Positions 52,314-61,791 of a stretch of 63,328 nt of DNA are shown here, piece after piece. Numbering within the stretch: position 1 is the stretch's first letter; each line of letters starts with the position of its first letter. The stretch spans positions 1 to 63,328 of the forward strand of contig NZ_JAFICC010000021.1 in the NCBI RefSeq assembly GCF_017833415.1. Direction: 5' to 3'. The notes under the pieces were generated by a model. It was not told where the DNA came from and searched no databases. It was given only the letters and a program-made list of their open reading frames with translations. Both the position numbers and the translations under genes were made by a program. Origin of the DNA: Flavobacterium sp. 1355 (GTDB taxonomy: Bacteria; Bacteroidota; Bacteroidia; Flavobacteriales; Flavobacteriaceae).

Positions 52314-53258
52314 TTAAAACTCAAATTTAGCTTTTTCTTTGCAGGCAATTTCAAAATCGTTCATCATTTGCTGAATAATCTTTTCAACAGGCAAAATTTC
52401 ATGAATAAGTCCGGCAATTTGACCAATTTCCAGTTCTCCTTCTTCCAAATCACCTTCAAACATTCCTTTTTTTGCTCTTGCTCTGCCTAAAAGGGCTACT
52501 AACTCTTCTTTTGACGGGCACTTCTCATACAATTTCTGAACATCCTGATAAAATTTATTTTTAATCAATCTTACCGGAGCCAACTCCTTAAGAGTCAATT
52601 GCGTATCTCCCTCTTTTATATTAACTATAGTTTCTTTAAAATTATTGTGTGCCGACGACTCTTTTGATGCGGCAAAACGGCTTCCTACCTGTACTCCATC
52701 GGCTCCCAAAACCATGGCAGCCAGCATTCCTCTTCCGGTTGCAATTCCGCCGGCAGCGATAATCGGAACCTGAATTTTTTCCTTTACCATCGGAATTAAA
52801 GTCAGTGTTGTGGTTTCATCCCGGCCGTTATGTCCTCCAGCTTCAAAACCTTCTGCCACAATTGCATCAACTCCTGCTTCCTGCGCTTTTAAGGCAAAAA
52901 CACTGCTGCTTACTACATGAACTACAGTTATTCCTTTTTCTTTTAAATAAGAAGTCCATGTTTTAGGATTTCCAGCAGATGTAAAAACAATCTTTACCCC
53001 TTCTTCAACAACAATAGTCATAATTTCCTCGATGTTCGGGTATAACATCGGAATATTGACTCCAAAAGGCTTATCTGTAGCTTTTTTACATTTCTGAATA
53101 TGCTCGCGTAATACATCGGGATACATAGAACCCGCGCCAATAAGCCCTAATCCTCCTGCATTACTTACGGCACTTGCTAATTTGTAACCACTGTTCCAAA
53201 TCATTCCTCCCTGAATTATTGGATATTTTATATTAAAAAGCTGGGTAATCTTATTCAT
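52314..53258 (-). CDS. Nitronate monooxygenase / FabK-like flavoprotein
   Basis: A 314-residue FMN-binding TIM-barrel enzyme (MNKITQLFNIKYPIIQGGMI; NAGGLGLIGAGSM; VAEGFEAGGHNG; IIAAGGIATGRGMLAAMVLGADGVQVGSRF). The family includes nitronate monooxygenase and enoyl-ACP reductase II (FabK). The sequence alone does not decide. The His in EAGGHNG is catalytic in NMO and is also conserved in FabK. No fatty-acid gene is adjacent, so the default call is NMO-like. It is transcribed 12 nt downstream of the T9SS protease gene. Confidence 0.85.
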   Translation of the reverse strand: MNKITQLFNIKYPIIQGGMIWNSGYKLASAVSNAGGLGLIGAGSMYPDVLREHIQKCKKATDKPFGVNIPMLYPNIEEIMTIVVEEGVKIVFTSAGNPKTWTSYLKEKGITVVHVVSSSVFALKAQEAGVDAIVAEGFEAGGHNGRDETTTLTLIPMVKEKIQVPIIAAGGIATGRGMLAAMVLGADGVQVGSRFAASKESSAHNNFKETIVNIKEGDTQLTLKELAPVRLIKNKFYQDVQKLYEKCPSKEELVALLGRARAKKGMFEGDLEEGELEIGQIAGLIHEILPVEKIIQQMMNDFEIACKEKAKFEF

Positions 53259-53270
53259 TTAAAAGTGTAG

Positions 53271-54875
53271 TTATTGTTTGATTATCTTTCCTGTTTTGTA
53301 CAAACCATCGGCATCAAAAGTATAAAAATAGAGACCGCCTTTTAAAGATTGTACAGAAAGAATTGGATTTTGGCTGGTAATTTGTTTTTCAATTATTTTT
53401 TGTCCTAAAACAGAATAAATAGAAACTTTAGCTGTTCCTGTTTCATTAAGAAATGAAAAAGAAAGATCATTTTTTACCGGATTTGGATAAACCGAAAAAA
53501 CATTCTCTGAGATAAAACTTTCTGTTCCCAGTGCAGCCCCAAAATTAGGAATCCCATAGCCATAATTGTTATTGGGAACTGTATATCTGTCTGATGATTC
53601 TAAAACCATTTGTCTGATTTCTTTACTGGTTTTTGATGGAAACGCCTGCCACAAACAAGCAACCATTCCGGCCATAACAGGACATGAAAAAGAAGTACCG
53701 TTTGAAGTTCTTATAGTTCCTGTAGCACCTGAAACCACTGTGGCGCTTCCCATTGCCATTATATCCGGCTTTATTCTGTTATCATAACTTGGTCCGACTG
53801 AACTAAAGTCTGATCTGGTTTTTGAAGCCATAACCGAGCCTACCGCAAGTACAGAAACGGCGTCTGCCGGACTGCCAACATGTGGTTCTCCAGTATCACC
53901 TTCATTGCCTGCTGAGGCCAGAACAACTATTCCTTTACTAAAAGCAGCATCTGCACCTATCGAAACAAAATTTGTTATTCCATTCATGTCGCTATAGGTA
54001 TGATTGTATCTTGGTTCATCCCTTTCACCAAAATAGCCTAGAGATGTAGTTATGATATCAACCCCTAAACTGTCTGCTTTTTCTGCCGCTTCGACCCAGA
54101 GTGACTCTTCCAATGGATTTTCAAAGGCATCAATTTCTGTGATAAAGAGGTAATAAGACGCATCCGGAGCAGTCCCTATTAAGGCATTTTCTTTGTATCC
54201 GCCCATTGTAGACAAAACTAAAGTTCCGTGATCGCTTCCTCTATAGAAATTATCACTTCTGGTTGTATAATCATACCCTCCTAGAATTCGGCCGTTATTT
54301 CTGAGGTTCTCAAAAGGCTGTGCTGTATTGACTCCGGGAAAACCAGCATCTAAGACTGCAATTGTTTTACCTGAACCTGTATAATTTTGTTGGTGCAAAA
54401 TATGGCCGTTCAGCATTTGTATCTGAGTTGCAGAACTTCCGTAATTATAATCAACAGCAGTTTTAAGTCTTTTATTTGTGTTTGATGTTACAGCCGGAAC
54501 TTTTTTTGAAGTATTTAATGTCCTGTCTGCAAAAACTACTTTACTAACTATAGGCAGCAATTTTAAAGCATTAATGTTTGCCTGACTGCCACTAATATGC
54601 AAAGCATTCAGCCATTTTGACTGCGCCATGATCATTATTCCTGTACTTGATTTTATTTGGTCGACATAGGATTTCTCTACAGGGGTATCTGTAATATCCA
54701 AAGCAATATTTTGATTGGTCCTGCGATCTAAAGCTTTCTGTGAAAGCATGGTTAACGGAGCATCTAAATATTGCTGAGCGTTTGGCTTACCTGAAAAATA
54801 AACCCAAGCATCTTCTTGCGAAAACATCGCAGAAGAAAACAATAGCATGATAAATATAAAGTAGTTGTGTTTCAT
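53271..54875 (-). CDS. S8 (subtilisin-like) peptidase with T9SS type A sorting domain
   Basis: A 534-residue secreted serine protease: signal peptide (MKHNYFIFIMLLFSSAMFSQ), possible prodomain to about 150, then the S8 domain with Asp176 (AVLDAGFPG), His216 (GSDHGTLV), Asn323 (SAGNEGD) and Ser395 (SNGTSFSCPVMAG). The C-terminal ~80 residues (FSVYPNPVKNDLSF ... TGKIIKQ) are a T9SS type A sorting domain, so it should be exported through the type IX secretion system and processed at the surface. The catalytic triad is intact. The substrate is unknown. Confidence 0.95.
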   Translation of the reverse strand: MKHNYFIFIMLLFSSAMFSQEDAWVYFSGKPNAQQYLDAPLTMLSQKALDRRTNQNIALDITDTPVEKSYVDQIKSSTGIMIMAQSKWLNALHISGSQANINALKLLPIVSKVVFADRTLNTSKKVPAVTSNTNKRLKTAVDYNYGSSATQIQMLNGHILHQQNYTGSGKTIAVLDAGFPGVNTAQPFENLRNNGRILGGYDYTTRSDNFYRGSDHGTLVLSTMGGYKENALIGTAPDASYYLFITEIDAFENPLEESLWVEAAEKADSLGVDIITTSLGYFGERDEPRYNHTYSDMNGITNFVSIGADAAFSKGIVVLASAGNEGDTGEPHVGSPADAVSVLAVGSVMASKTRSDFSSVGPSYDNRIKPDIMAMGSATVVSGATGTIRTSNGTSFSCPVMAGMVACLWQAFPSKTSKEIRQMVLESSDRYTVPNNNYGYGIPNFGAALGTESFISENVFSVYPNPVKNDLSFSFLNETGTAKVSIYSVLGQKIIEKQITSQNPILSVQSLKGGLYFYTFDADGLYKTGKIIKQ

Positions 54876-54878
54876 AGT

Positions 54879-54911
54879 ATACTTTTAAAAGGAATCCTTT
54901 TTAAAAAGTAT
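54879..54911 (-). terminator. Terminator of the mnmA gene
   Basis: Hairpin with near-complementary arms ATACTTTTAAAAGGA and TCCTTTTTAAAAAGTAT, immediately after the mnmA stop. Confidence 0.65.
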
Positions 54912-54915
54912 AAAG

Positions 54916-56103
54916 CTAAGAAATTACTCCCGAACCAACTAATTCATTACCAAAATACCAGGCAACAAACTGACCTTCAGTAATAGCCGATTGAGGTTCA
55001 TCAAAACGAACGTACATTCCGTCTTCAAACTGATATAATGTAGCTTTTTGCAAAGGCTGTCTGTAACGGATTCTTGCCATTACTTCCATACTTTCTCCTG
55101 TTTTTAAAGCCAAATCAGTACGAATCCAGTGCACTTCTGATTTTTCTATAAATAAAGATTTTTTAAATAATCCGGGGTGCAAACTTGTCAAACCAGTATA
55201 AATAGTATTGGTCTCGACGTTTGTAGCTATAATAAATAACGGATCTGTTGTTCCGCCAACATTAAGTCCTTTTCTCTGTCCGATTGTAAAATAATGTGCC
55301 CCCTGATGTTTACCCACTACTTTGCCCATTGTTGGAAGATAGCTTAATTTCTGAGATTCTATTTTTAACTCTTCTTCTAAGGTTAAACCAACTGGTTTTT
55401 CGAAATTATAAATTGGATCATTTTTATCAATCTGAACAATTTTACCTTCTTTAGGCTGCAGTTTTTGTTGCAAGAATTCAGGTAAACGCACTTTTCCAAT
55501 GAAACATAATCCTTGAGAATCTTTCTTTTCTGCTGTAACCAAATCCATATCAGCAGCAATTTCACGTACTTCGGGTTTTGTCAGGGCACCAATCGGAAAC
55601 AATGATTTTGCCAATTGTTCCTGAGACAGCTGACATAAAAAATAAGATTGATCTTTGTTATTATCTGCTCCGGCAATTAACTGATATACCGGTTTTCCAT
55701 CAACTTCAATTTCGCTTTTTTGGCAATAATGTCCTGTTGCCACATAATCAGCGCCAAGACTTAAAGCAATTTTCATAAAAACATCAAACTTGATTTCGCG
55801 GTTACAAAGTACATCAGGATTTGGAGTTCTTCCTTTTTCATATTCGTTGAACATGTAATCAACGATTTTTTCTTTGTATTCTTCGCTTAAATCAACGGTC
55901 TGAAACGGTATACCTAGTTTTTCAGCCACTAACAAGGCATCGTTACTATCTTCTAACCAAGGACATTCGTTGGAGATTGTAACCGAATCATCATGCCAGT
56001 TTTTCATAAAAAGGCCAATAACTTCGTATCCCTGCTGCTGCAATAAATAGGCTGCAACACTAGAATCAACACCACCAGAAAGTCCAACAACTACACGTTT
56101 CAT
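54916..56103 (-). CDS. mnmA: tRNA-specific 2-thiouridylase MnmA
   Basis: A 395-residue enzyme that makes s2U34 in Lys, Glu and Gln tRNAs. The PP-loop is GLSGGVDSS (7-15). The catalytic and persulfide Cys are Cys100 (PDVLCNREIKF) and Cys200 (DSQGLCFIGK). The C-terminal EF-Tu-like domain (about 260-395; FVAWYFGNELVGSGVIS at the end) is complete. A minus-strand -7 box TACCTTTG lies at 56140-56133. No other sulfur-relay gene is present in the window. Confidence 0.96.
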   Translation of the reverse strand: MKRVVVGLSGGVDSSVAAYLLQQQGYEVIGLFMKNWHDDSVTISNECPWLEDSNDALLVAEKLGIPFQTVDLSEEYKEKIVDYMFNEYEKGRTPNPDVLCNREIKFDVFMKIALSLGADYVATGHYCQKSEIEVDGKPVYQLIAGADNNKDQSYFLCQLSQEQLAKSLFPIGALTKPEVREIAADMDLVTAEKKDSQGLCFIGKVRLPEFLQQKLQPKEGKIVQIDKNDPIYNFEKPVGLTLEEELKIESQKLSYLPTMGKVVGKHQGAHYFTIGQRKGLNVGGTTDPLFIIATNVETNTIYTGLTSLHPGLFKKSLFIEKSEVHWIRTDLALKTGESMEVMARIRYRQPLQKATLYQFEDGMYVRFDEPQSAITEGQFVAWYFGNELVGSGVIS

Positions 56104-56203
56104 TTTAACTCGTTTATATTTTTACAAGGGTGCAAAGGTAAGCCAAAATCTATATAATTACAGTAGTTTTAATTAGTTTATACAATGCTAAAGTAGATAA
56201 AAG

Positions 56204-57031
56204 CTATTGTATTTTATTTTCCTCAATATACTTTTGATTTTGGGCAGTTTCTTCTTCTGTCCATTTATCAAAATCATCTTTTGAACAAATCTGATCAGTA
56301 AAATAATAATGGTTTTTATCCCTGGCATATTGGGTTGGAGTTTCAAATACAGAAGAAACAACTACAATTTCAAAAGAAGCTGCATCTGCTTGTTTCATTA
56401 ATCTATTAAAATAATAAATCCTGTTGCTGTCCTGAGAATAAAAATATCCTGCCTGCAATTTATTCCATGTTTCCGGTTTTGCTTTCGGGAGTACCCGGCT
56501 TCCACAGAAGACAGACTTCTCATCAAAACCAAAATAGCCATCATCTAAAGATTGAAAAGATGCTGCATTGGCTTGCTTTATAATCTTTGCAGTACCCTGA
56601 AAGTCGTAGTAATACACATTATTTAAATCCTTAGCGAATCCGTATGGCACAAAAGATTCAAATCTGTTTTTTTTATTATTATTTGAGGGATAAAAAGTGA
56701 TTCCTAATGATTTTTTACCGCTGTCACAAACTTCAAAAGTTTCCGGGTCAGCTTGTGGAATCAGACCTGCCAGCGTCCAGACATGAGATTTATCTTTTGC
56801 ATATGCAAAATTCAGCACACTAAAAGTGGTAACATCTGCCCCTTTTATCTTTGTAGCTCCTGAATAGCAATATTTATTATCCTTTGCCCATGATCCCGGA
56901 AAATGTTCAAAAGAATCAATATCAGCATTTTTGATTACCATTTCACGAAAAAATACATTCTTGCCATCCGTCCAATAAAATGCTTTTTCATCGTACGCAT
57001 TAAATTCCATTGCAGGTTTTTGTCCTTTCAT
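56204..57031 (-). CDS. DKNYY-domain protein
   Basis: A 275-residue protein made almost entirely of DKNYY-type beta repeats: AKDNKYCYSGATKIKGAD, AKDKSHVWTLAGLIPQAD, AKDLNNVYYYDFQGTAKI, FDEKSVFCGSRVLPKAK, SQDSNRIYYFNRLMKQAD, ARDKNHYYFTDQICSKDD, each pairing a charged turn with tyrosine-rich strands. There is no signal peptide, unlike most DKNYY proteins, and the frame is open 60 nt upstream of the ATG, back into the preceding gene. The upstream gene does have a signal peptide and is offset by one frame. Together they suggest a single exported protein split by a frameshift, or a programmed shift. See findings. Confidence 0.8.
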   Translation of the reverse strand: MKGQKPAMEFNAYDEKAFYWTDGKNVFFREMVIKNADIDSFEHFPGSWAKDNKYCYSGATKIKGADVTTFSVLNFAYAKDKSHVWTLAGLIPQADPETFEVCDSGKKSLGITFYPSNNNKKNRFESFVPYGFAKDLNNVYYYDFQGTAKIIKQANAASFQSLDDGYFGFDEKSVFCGSRVLPKAKPETWNKLQAGYFYSQDSNRIYYFNRLMKQADAASFEIVVVSSVFETPTQYARDKNHYYFTDQICSKDDFDKWTEEETAQNQKYIEENKIQ

Positions 57032-57045
57032 TGAATATGCACTTT

Positions 57046-57792
57046 TTACTGCTTTTTTTCGGGCAGATTTTTTTTGGTTCCGCTTTTTTCAGAAATTTTA
57101 TTGACATTTTTCGGATCGCTCATGTTTATTTCCTTAGTTAGCTTACCTTTTACGTAAAACTTCCAAATTCCTGCTTTTTTTCCTTTTAAAAATTTACCTT
57201 CAGAAGCTACTACTCCATCAGAGTCATAAAAAATTGCGTCACCATTGTACTCGTCATTTTTATATGTTGTCTGCTCTAAAATGATTCCGTTTTGTCCAAA
57301 TTTTTTATAAATACCTTCTTTCTTTCCGTTTACATACGTCATTTCTTCGGCAACTTTTTCATTTGGATAATAAACTTTTCTTGGACCTTCTAATTTTCCG
57401 TTTTTATAATTTTCAACGGCCATAAGAATTTTGGATGCTTTATGATAATACTTCCATTCGCCTTCGTAATTTTTGCCAATCACTTTTCCTTCACTTACCT
57501 TGTTTTTATTCTGATCGTAAAAAATATTGTAAGCACTTCCGTCATTTGCACTAAAATCGCGTGTAGCAATTACATCTCCTTTTTTGGTATCATCAAAAAA
57601 CTTAAATATTCCCGTTTCTTTTCCATGAATAAAAGTTCCTTCATAACGGGGACGTTTAGAGACTTCATAAATTCCCTTCCATACGCCATCTTTTTTACCG
57701 TTGGCATCTAGTTTATTGAAGTCGGTCTGAGCATTTATTATTAAAACATTTAGCAATGCTAATCCAAAAATTATTCTTTTTAAATTCATCAT
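57046..57792 (-). CDS. MORN-repeat / YwqK-family protein, exported
   Basis: A 248-residue protein: signal peptide (MMNLKRIIFGLALLNVLIINA), then MORN-like repeats (DGVWKGIYEVSKRPRYEGTF, GDVIATRDFSANDGSAYNIF, YEGEWKYYHK, KLEGPRKVYYPNEK, GKKEGIYKKFGQNG, GKKAGIWKFYVKGKLTKEI) matching the YwqK antitoxin-like MORN_2 family. The last codons are GAA AAA AAG CAG TAA. A -1 slip on A-AAA-AAG would continue into the following DKNYY frame and give a ~529-residue exported protein. The repeat count and signal peptide suggest an outer-membrane or periplasmic role. Function unknown. Confidence 0.82.
   Translation of the reverse strand: MMNLKRIIFGLALLNVLIINAQTDFNKLDANGKKDGVWKGIYEVSKRPRYEGTFIHGKETGIFKFFDDTKKGDVIATRDFSANDGSAYNIFYDQNKNKVSEGKVIGKNYEGEWKYYHKASKILMAVENYKNGKLEGPRKVYYPNEKVAEEMTYVNGKKEGIYKKFGQNGIILEQTTYKNDEYNGDAIFYDSDGVVASEGKFLKGKKAGIWKFYVKGKLTKEINMSDPKNVNKISEKSGTKKNLPEKKQ
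57052..57058 (-). other. A-AAA-AAG slippery-type heptamer at the end of the MORN gene
   Basis: In the reading frame of the MORN gene the last codons are GAA AAA AAG CAG TAA, giving the heptamer A-AAA-AAG that is a known -1 slippery sequence in bacteria. After a -1 shift the frame continues GCA GTA AAA AGT GCA TAT TCA ATG into the DKNYY gene. I could not identify a clear downstream stem-loop. Confidence 0.4.
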
Positions 57793-57846
57793 AAATTCAT
57801 TTTAAACTTAAACGACATTGTACTTTATAAAGTATATTACAAGTAT

Positions 57847-57877
57847 AAAAAAATCCCGATAAATCGAGATTTTTTTA
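57847..57877 (-). terminator. Terminator of yidC
   Basis: Imperfect hairpin (AAATC-C-CGAT / ATCG-A-GATTT, one mismatch) followed by T-run on the minus strand. Confidence 0.65.
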
Positions 57878-57883
57878 TAAAAT

Positions 57884-59797
57884 TTATTTCTTTTTATTTT
57901 GAGCTTTTGCAGCTTCCTGCTGCTCCATAACATCCTGAAGACGCTGTTGAAATTTACTTGGCTTTTTAGGCTCTTTCAATTTGTTCTCCTGAATTTGAGC
58001 ATGAATTTTATCTGTATCAACAATATAGTTTTTGATTACAAACATAATTCCGATTGTAATTAAGTTGGAGATAAAGTTATATAAACTCAAACCTGCACCG
58101 TAGCTGTTGAAGAAGATTAACATCATTAATGGCGAAACATAAATCATGATTTTCATCATTTTTGCCATATCGGGCATTCCTTCTTGTTGAGGCGCTGCCA
58201 TTTGCTGATCTCCTGATGTCATTTTCATGTAAAAGAAAATTGCAATTGCTGCCAGGATTGGGAACAAACTGATATGACTTCCATATAATGGGATATTGAA
58301 TGGTAATTGTACTACAGCATCAAATGATGATAAATCGTCTGCCCAAAGAAATCCTTTTTGTCTTAACTCAAATGCTGAAGGGAAAAACTGGAATGACGCA
58401 TACATAAATGGAAGCTGAATCAAGGCCGGAATACATCCTGCCATTGGGTTTACTCCTGCTTTATTGTACAGTTTCATTGTTTCCTGTTGTTTTTTCATTG
58501 GGTCTTTTTTGAATTTTTCTCCCAACTCTGTAATTTCAGGACGCAAAACTTTCATTTTTGCCTGAGACAGGAATGACTTATAGGTAATTGGCGACATGGC
58601 CAATTTGATAATAATAGTAAAGATGATAATGGCAATTCCTAATGACAATCCAATTGTAGAGCTTAGGAATCCGAATAACGGAATAAAAATCCATTTGTTG
58701 ATCCATCCAAAAATCCCCCATCCTAATGGAATAATTTTTTCGAAATTTTTATCGTATGATTTTAAAACTTTATAATCTGCAGGTCCAAAATACAAATTCA
58801 TTTTATAGTCAACTTCTCCACTAGAAAAAGCCAGTGGAACAGTCGCTTTAAATTGTTTTGTAAAAACAGTATCGATTTTTTCGTCTTTTACCAGGTTATA
58901 AGATTGTAATCTGGATTTTTCGAATGGCTTATTTGTAGATAAAATAGTCGTAAAAAAGTGTTGTTTGAAAGCTACAAAACTTACTTTTTCAGGAGTTTCT
59001 TCATTTCCTTCACCATTCGGACTTACAGAACTGTATTTTTCGTCTTCATATTCATACTCAATCTGAGCATAGCGATTCTCGTAAGAAATACTTTTTTCGT
59101 TTCTGTACGTTTTCAAATCCCAAACTAAATCTAATGGTTTAGAAGAATTTAAAACTTTATTCAATCCTTGGGAACGAATATCAAAACCAATTAAATAATC
59201 GTTTGGTTTCAAAGTATATTTATACTCTAAAAACTCATTAGCTCCCGATTTCAAACGCATTGACAAAACCTGATCCTCACCAACTTTAGTTAATGTTGGT
59301 TCAAAGAACAAATCTTTAGAGTTTAAAGTTCTGTTATCAGTAGTTTGTAATTGAATGTTTAGATGAGAATTATTGTCTTTGATTAATTCTACTAATTGTC
59401 CGGAATTTTTCTCAAACTTTTTAAATTCTTTCAGAGTAGCTTCAACTATATAACCGCCTTTGTTGGCGATTTTAAGTCTTATCTTTTCGTTTTCAATAGT
59501 TGTAAAAGATTCTTTTGCTGAAGCAAGAGTAGCTGAGTAAGCAAAACCTCCCAATGTTTTTTGCAATTTTGCCAATTGAACTGTGTCTCCCGGAGTTGTT
59601 GCAACTGTTGGCTGGGCAACTGTTTTAGTCTTATCTGCTTTAGCCTGAGCTTCTTGTTTAGCAACTAATTCTTTCTTGGCTTTTTCAGCAGCAATTTCCT
59701 TGTCAGAAGGTTGATTTTGATACATGATCCAAATCAAAATTCCAAATATCAATACAAAACCAACGATTGAATTAAAATCTAATTTTTTTTCTTCCAT
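57884..59797 (-). CDS. yidC: Membrane protein insertase YidC
   Basis: A 637-residue inner-membrane insertase. The first helix (LDFNSIVGFVLIFGILIWIMY) is followed by a large periplasmic domain (about 30-370), and a C-terminal hydrophobic core with five helices (about 370-610; GWGIFGWINKWIFIPLFGFLS, NPMAGCIPALIQLPFMYASF). The C-terminal tail is basic (KKPSKFQQRL), as expected for ribosome contact. YidC inserts membrane proteins with or without SecYEG. It lies 81 nt downstream of pyrG on the same strand, as is common in Flavobacteriia. Confidence 0.96.
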   Translation of the reverse strand: MEEKKLDFNSIVGFVLIFGILIWIMYQNQPSDKEIAAEKAKKELVAKQEAQAKADKTKTVAQPTVATTPGDTVQLAKLQKTLGGFAYSATLASAKESFTTIENEKIRLKIANKGGYIVEATLKEFKKFEKNSGQLVELIKDNNSHLNIQLQTTDNRTLNSKDLFFEPTLTKVGEDQVLSMRLKSGANEFLEYKYTLKPNDYLIGFDIRSQGLNKVLNSSKPLDLVWDLKTYRNEKSISYENRYAQIEYEYEDEKYSSVSPNGEGNEETPEKVSFVAFKQHFFTTILSTNKPFEKSRLQSYNLVKDEKIDTVFTKQFKATVPLAFSSGEVDYKMNLYFGPADYKVLKSYDKNFEKIIPLGWGIFGWINKWIFIPLFGFLSSTIGLSLGIAIIIFTIIIKLAMSPITYKSFLSQAKMKVLRPEITELGEKFKKDPMKKQQETMKLYNKAGVNPMAGCIPALIQLPFMYASFQFFPSAFELRQKGFLWADDLSSFDAVVQLPFNIPLYGSHISLFPILAAIAIFFYMKMTSGDQQMAAPQQEGMPDMAKMMKIMIYVSPLMMLIFFNSYGAGLSLYNFISNLITIGIMFVIKNYIVDTDKIHAQIQENKLKEPKKPSKFQQRLQDVMEQQEAAKAQNKKK

Positions 59798-59878
59798 TAT
59801 AATTTAAAAAAGTTATTCGTTTAAGGCTATTAGTTAAGAGTTTTACTCAAAAGTTACATCCTTCACAGAATATAATTA

Positions 59879-61492
59879 TTATTTTTTATGCGCAGTTACT
59901 GCAGCAGCCACAAAGTTTACAAAAATTGGGTGTGGGTTTGCAACCGTACTTTTGTATTCAGGATGGTATTGAACCCCAATAAAGAACGGATGATTCTCTA
60001 ACTCAATAATTTCAACCAGGCCTGTATCAGGATTTACTCCAGAAGCAATTAAACCTGCTTTCTGCAATTCATCCTTATATTTATTGTTATATTCATAACG
60101 GTGACGGTGACGTTCTGAAATTGTCTTTTCTCCATAAATTCTATGTGCTAAAGTGTTTGGCTTAATATCACATTTCCAGGCTCCAAGACGCATTGTCCCC
60201 CCTTTATCCGTAATTGTTTTTTGTTCTTCCATCAAATTCACTACAGGATGTTTGGTTTTTTCATTCATCTCAGTTGAATTTGCTTCTTTGTAACCTAAAA
60301 TATTTCTTGAATATTCGATAACAGACATTTGCATTCCTAAACAAATCCCAAAAAACGGAATATTGTTTTCACGGGCATAACGAACTGCTTCAATTTTTCC
60401 TTCAATACCTCTTTCTCCAAAACCGGGAGCAACCAAAACTCCGTCAAGAGTTCCTAATTTTTCCTCGATATTATCACTATTAATATGTTCTGAGTGAATA
60501 GAAATAACGTTTACTTTTGTTTCGTTTGCAGCACCTGCATGAATGAACGCCTCTAAAATAGATTTGTAACAATCCTGCATTTCTACATATTTACCAATCA
60601 AACCGATATTTACAGTTTGCTTTGGATTTTTTAATCTGCGTAAAAAAGTATTCCAGGTTTTAAGATCCGGAGATGCTTTTTTAGGTAAATCTAACTTTTT
60701 CAAAGCCACAACATCTAATCCTTCTTCAAGCATTAAATTTGGAACTTCGTATATTGTAGAAGCATCAATTGACTGAATTACAGCTTCTTTTTTTACATTA
60801 CAAAACAAAGCCAGTTTTTGACGTAATTCCTGAGACAATTCATGCTCAGTTCTGCAAACCAAAATATCTGCCTTTATACCGCTTTCCATCAATGTTTTTA
60901 CAGAGTGCTGTGTAGGTTTTGTTTTTAATTCACCTGCAGCGGCCAGATAAGGAACTAATGTTAAATGAATAACAATTCCGTTATTTTCTCCCAATTCCCA
61001 AACCAACTGACGAACAGATTCTATATAAGGTAATGACTCAATATCACCAACAGTTCCTCCAATTTCGGTAATAACAATATCATAATCGCCAGATTTACCC
61101 AGCAATTGCATTCTGTCCTTGATTTCGTTTGTAATATGAGGAACTACCTGAACTGTTTTGCCTAAAAATTCTCCCCTTCTTTCTTTCTCAATAACCGAAA
61201 GATAAACTCTACCTGTAGTAACGTTATTAGCCTGAGATGTCGGAACATTTAGAAAACGCTCATAATGCCCTAAATCCAAGTCCGTTTCTGCACCATCATC
61301 TGTAACGTAACATTCTCCATGTTCATAAGGATTTAATGTCCCCGGATCCACATTTATATACGGATCAAATTTTTGAATAGTTGTACGATACCCTCTTCCT
61401 TGTAACAATTTTGCTAAAGATGCTGCGATAATTCCTTTTCCTAAAGAAGAAGTCACACCGCCTGTAACAAAAATATATTTTGTTTGATTCAT
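59879..61492 (-). CDS. pyrG: CTP synthase
   Basis: A 537-residue amidoligase: N-terminal synthase domain (FVTGGVTSSLGKGIIAAS; FDPYINVDPGTLNPYEHGE) and C-terminal glutamine amidotransferase (catalytic Cys in FFGICLGMQMS near residue 390, His/Glu in GVQYHPEYKS). It converts UTP to CTP with ATP and Gln. Length and motifs are normal. It is transcribed just ahead of yidC, with a 22-nt-spaced TTG/TACTTTTG promoter at 61563-61531. Confidence 0.97.
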   Translation of the reverse strand: MNQTKYIFVTGGVTSSLGKGIIAASLAKLLQGRGYRTTIQKFDPYINVDPGTLNPYEHGECYVTDDGAETDLDLGHYERFLNVPTSQANNVTTGRVYLSVIEKERRGEFLGKTVQVVPHITNEIKDRMQLLGKSGDYDIVITEIGGTVGDIESLPYIESVRQLVWELGENNGIVIHLTLVPYLAAAGELKTKPTQHSVKTLMESGIKADILVCRTEHELSQELRQKLALFCNVKKEAVIQSIDASTIYEVPNLMLEEGLDVVALKKLDLPKKASPDLKTWNTFLRRLKNPKQTVNIGLIGKYVEMQDCYKSILEAFIHAGAANETKVNVISIHSEHINSDNIEEKLGTLDGVLVAPGFGERGIEGKIEAVRYARENNIPFFGICLGMQMSVIEYSRNILGYKEANSTEMNEKTKHPVVNLMEEQKTITDKGGTMRLGAWKCDIKPNTLAHRIYGEKTISERHRHRYEYNNKYKDELQKAGLIASGVNPDTGLVEIIELENHPFFIGVQYHPEYKSTVANPHPIFVNFVAAAVTAHKK

Positions 61493-61530
61493 TCTGTTGT
61501 TGTTTGTAAGTAGTTGTGTAAAAAACTTGG

Positions 61531-61563
61531 CAAAAGTACAAATTTAATTAGATAATTTGACAA
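61531..61563 (-). promoter_or_regulatory. Promoter of pyrG
   Basis: TTG (61563-61561), 22-bp spacer, TACTTTTG (61538-61531) on the minus strand, 38 nt before the pyrG ATG. The spacer is at the long end of the range. The ~230 nt between here and the next gene (to 61791) contain nothing else I can recognise. Confidence 0.55.
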
Positions 61564-61791
61564 TTAGAGAATGAGATAATTTTGCAATTTTTTAAACAGA
61601 TCGTTTACTTGAATTTGTAATCAATAATTTTTACTTTTAATTGGTCTGTAATTTTGAATATTACGCTTAATCAGAATAACGAATCTATCAAAAATCCAAG
61701 TCTTATACAGAAAATGATAAACAAGATCAAAATATACTACTTTATAAAAGTAAACTTAATTAGCTTGATATTAAGTACAGCAACTATGTTT

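Noticed and set aside
52314..53258. Firm FabK (enoyl-ACP reductase) call
   Set aside because: The family motifs do not separate FabK from nitronate monooxygenase, and no fatty-acid synthesis gene is adjacent.
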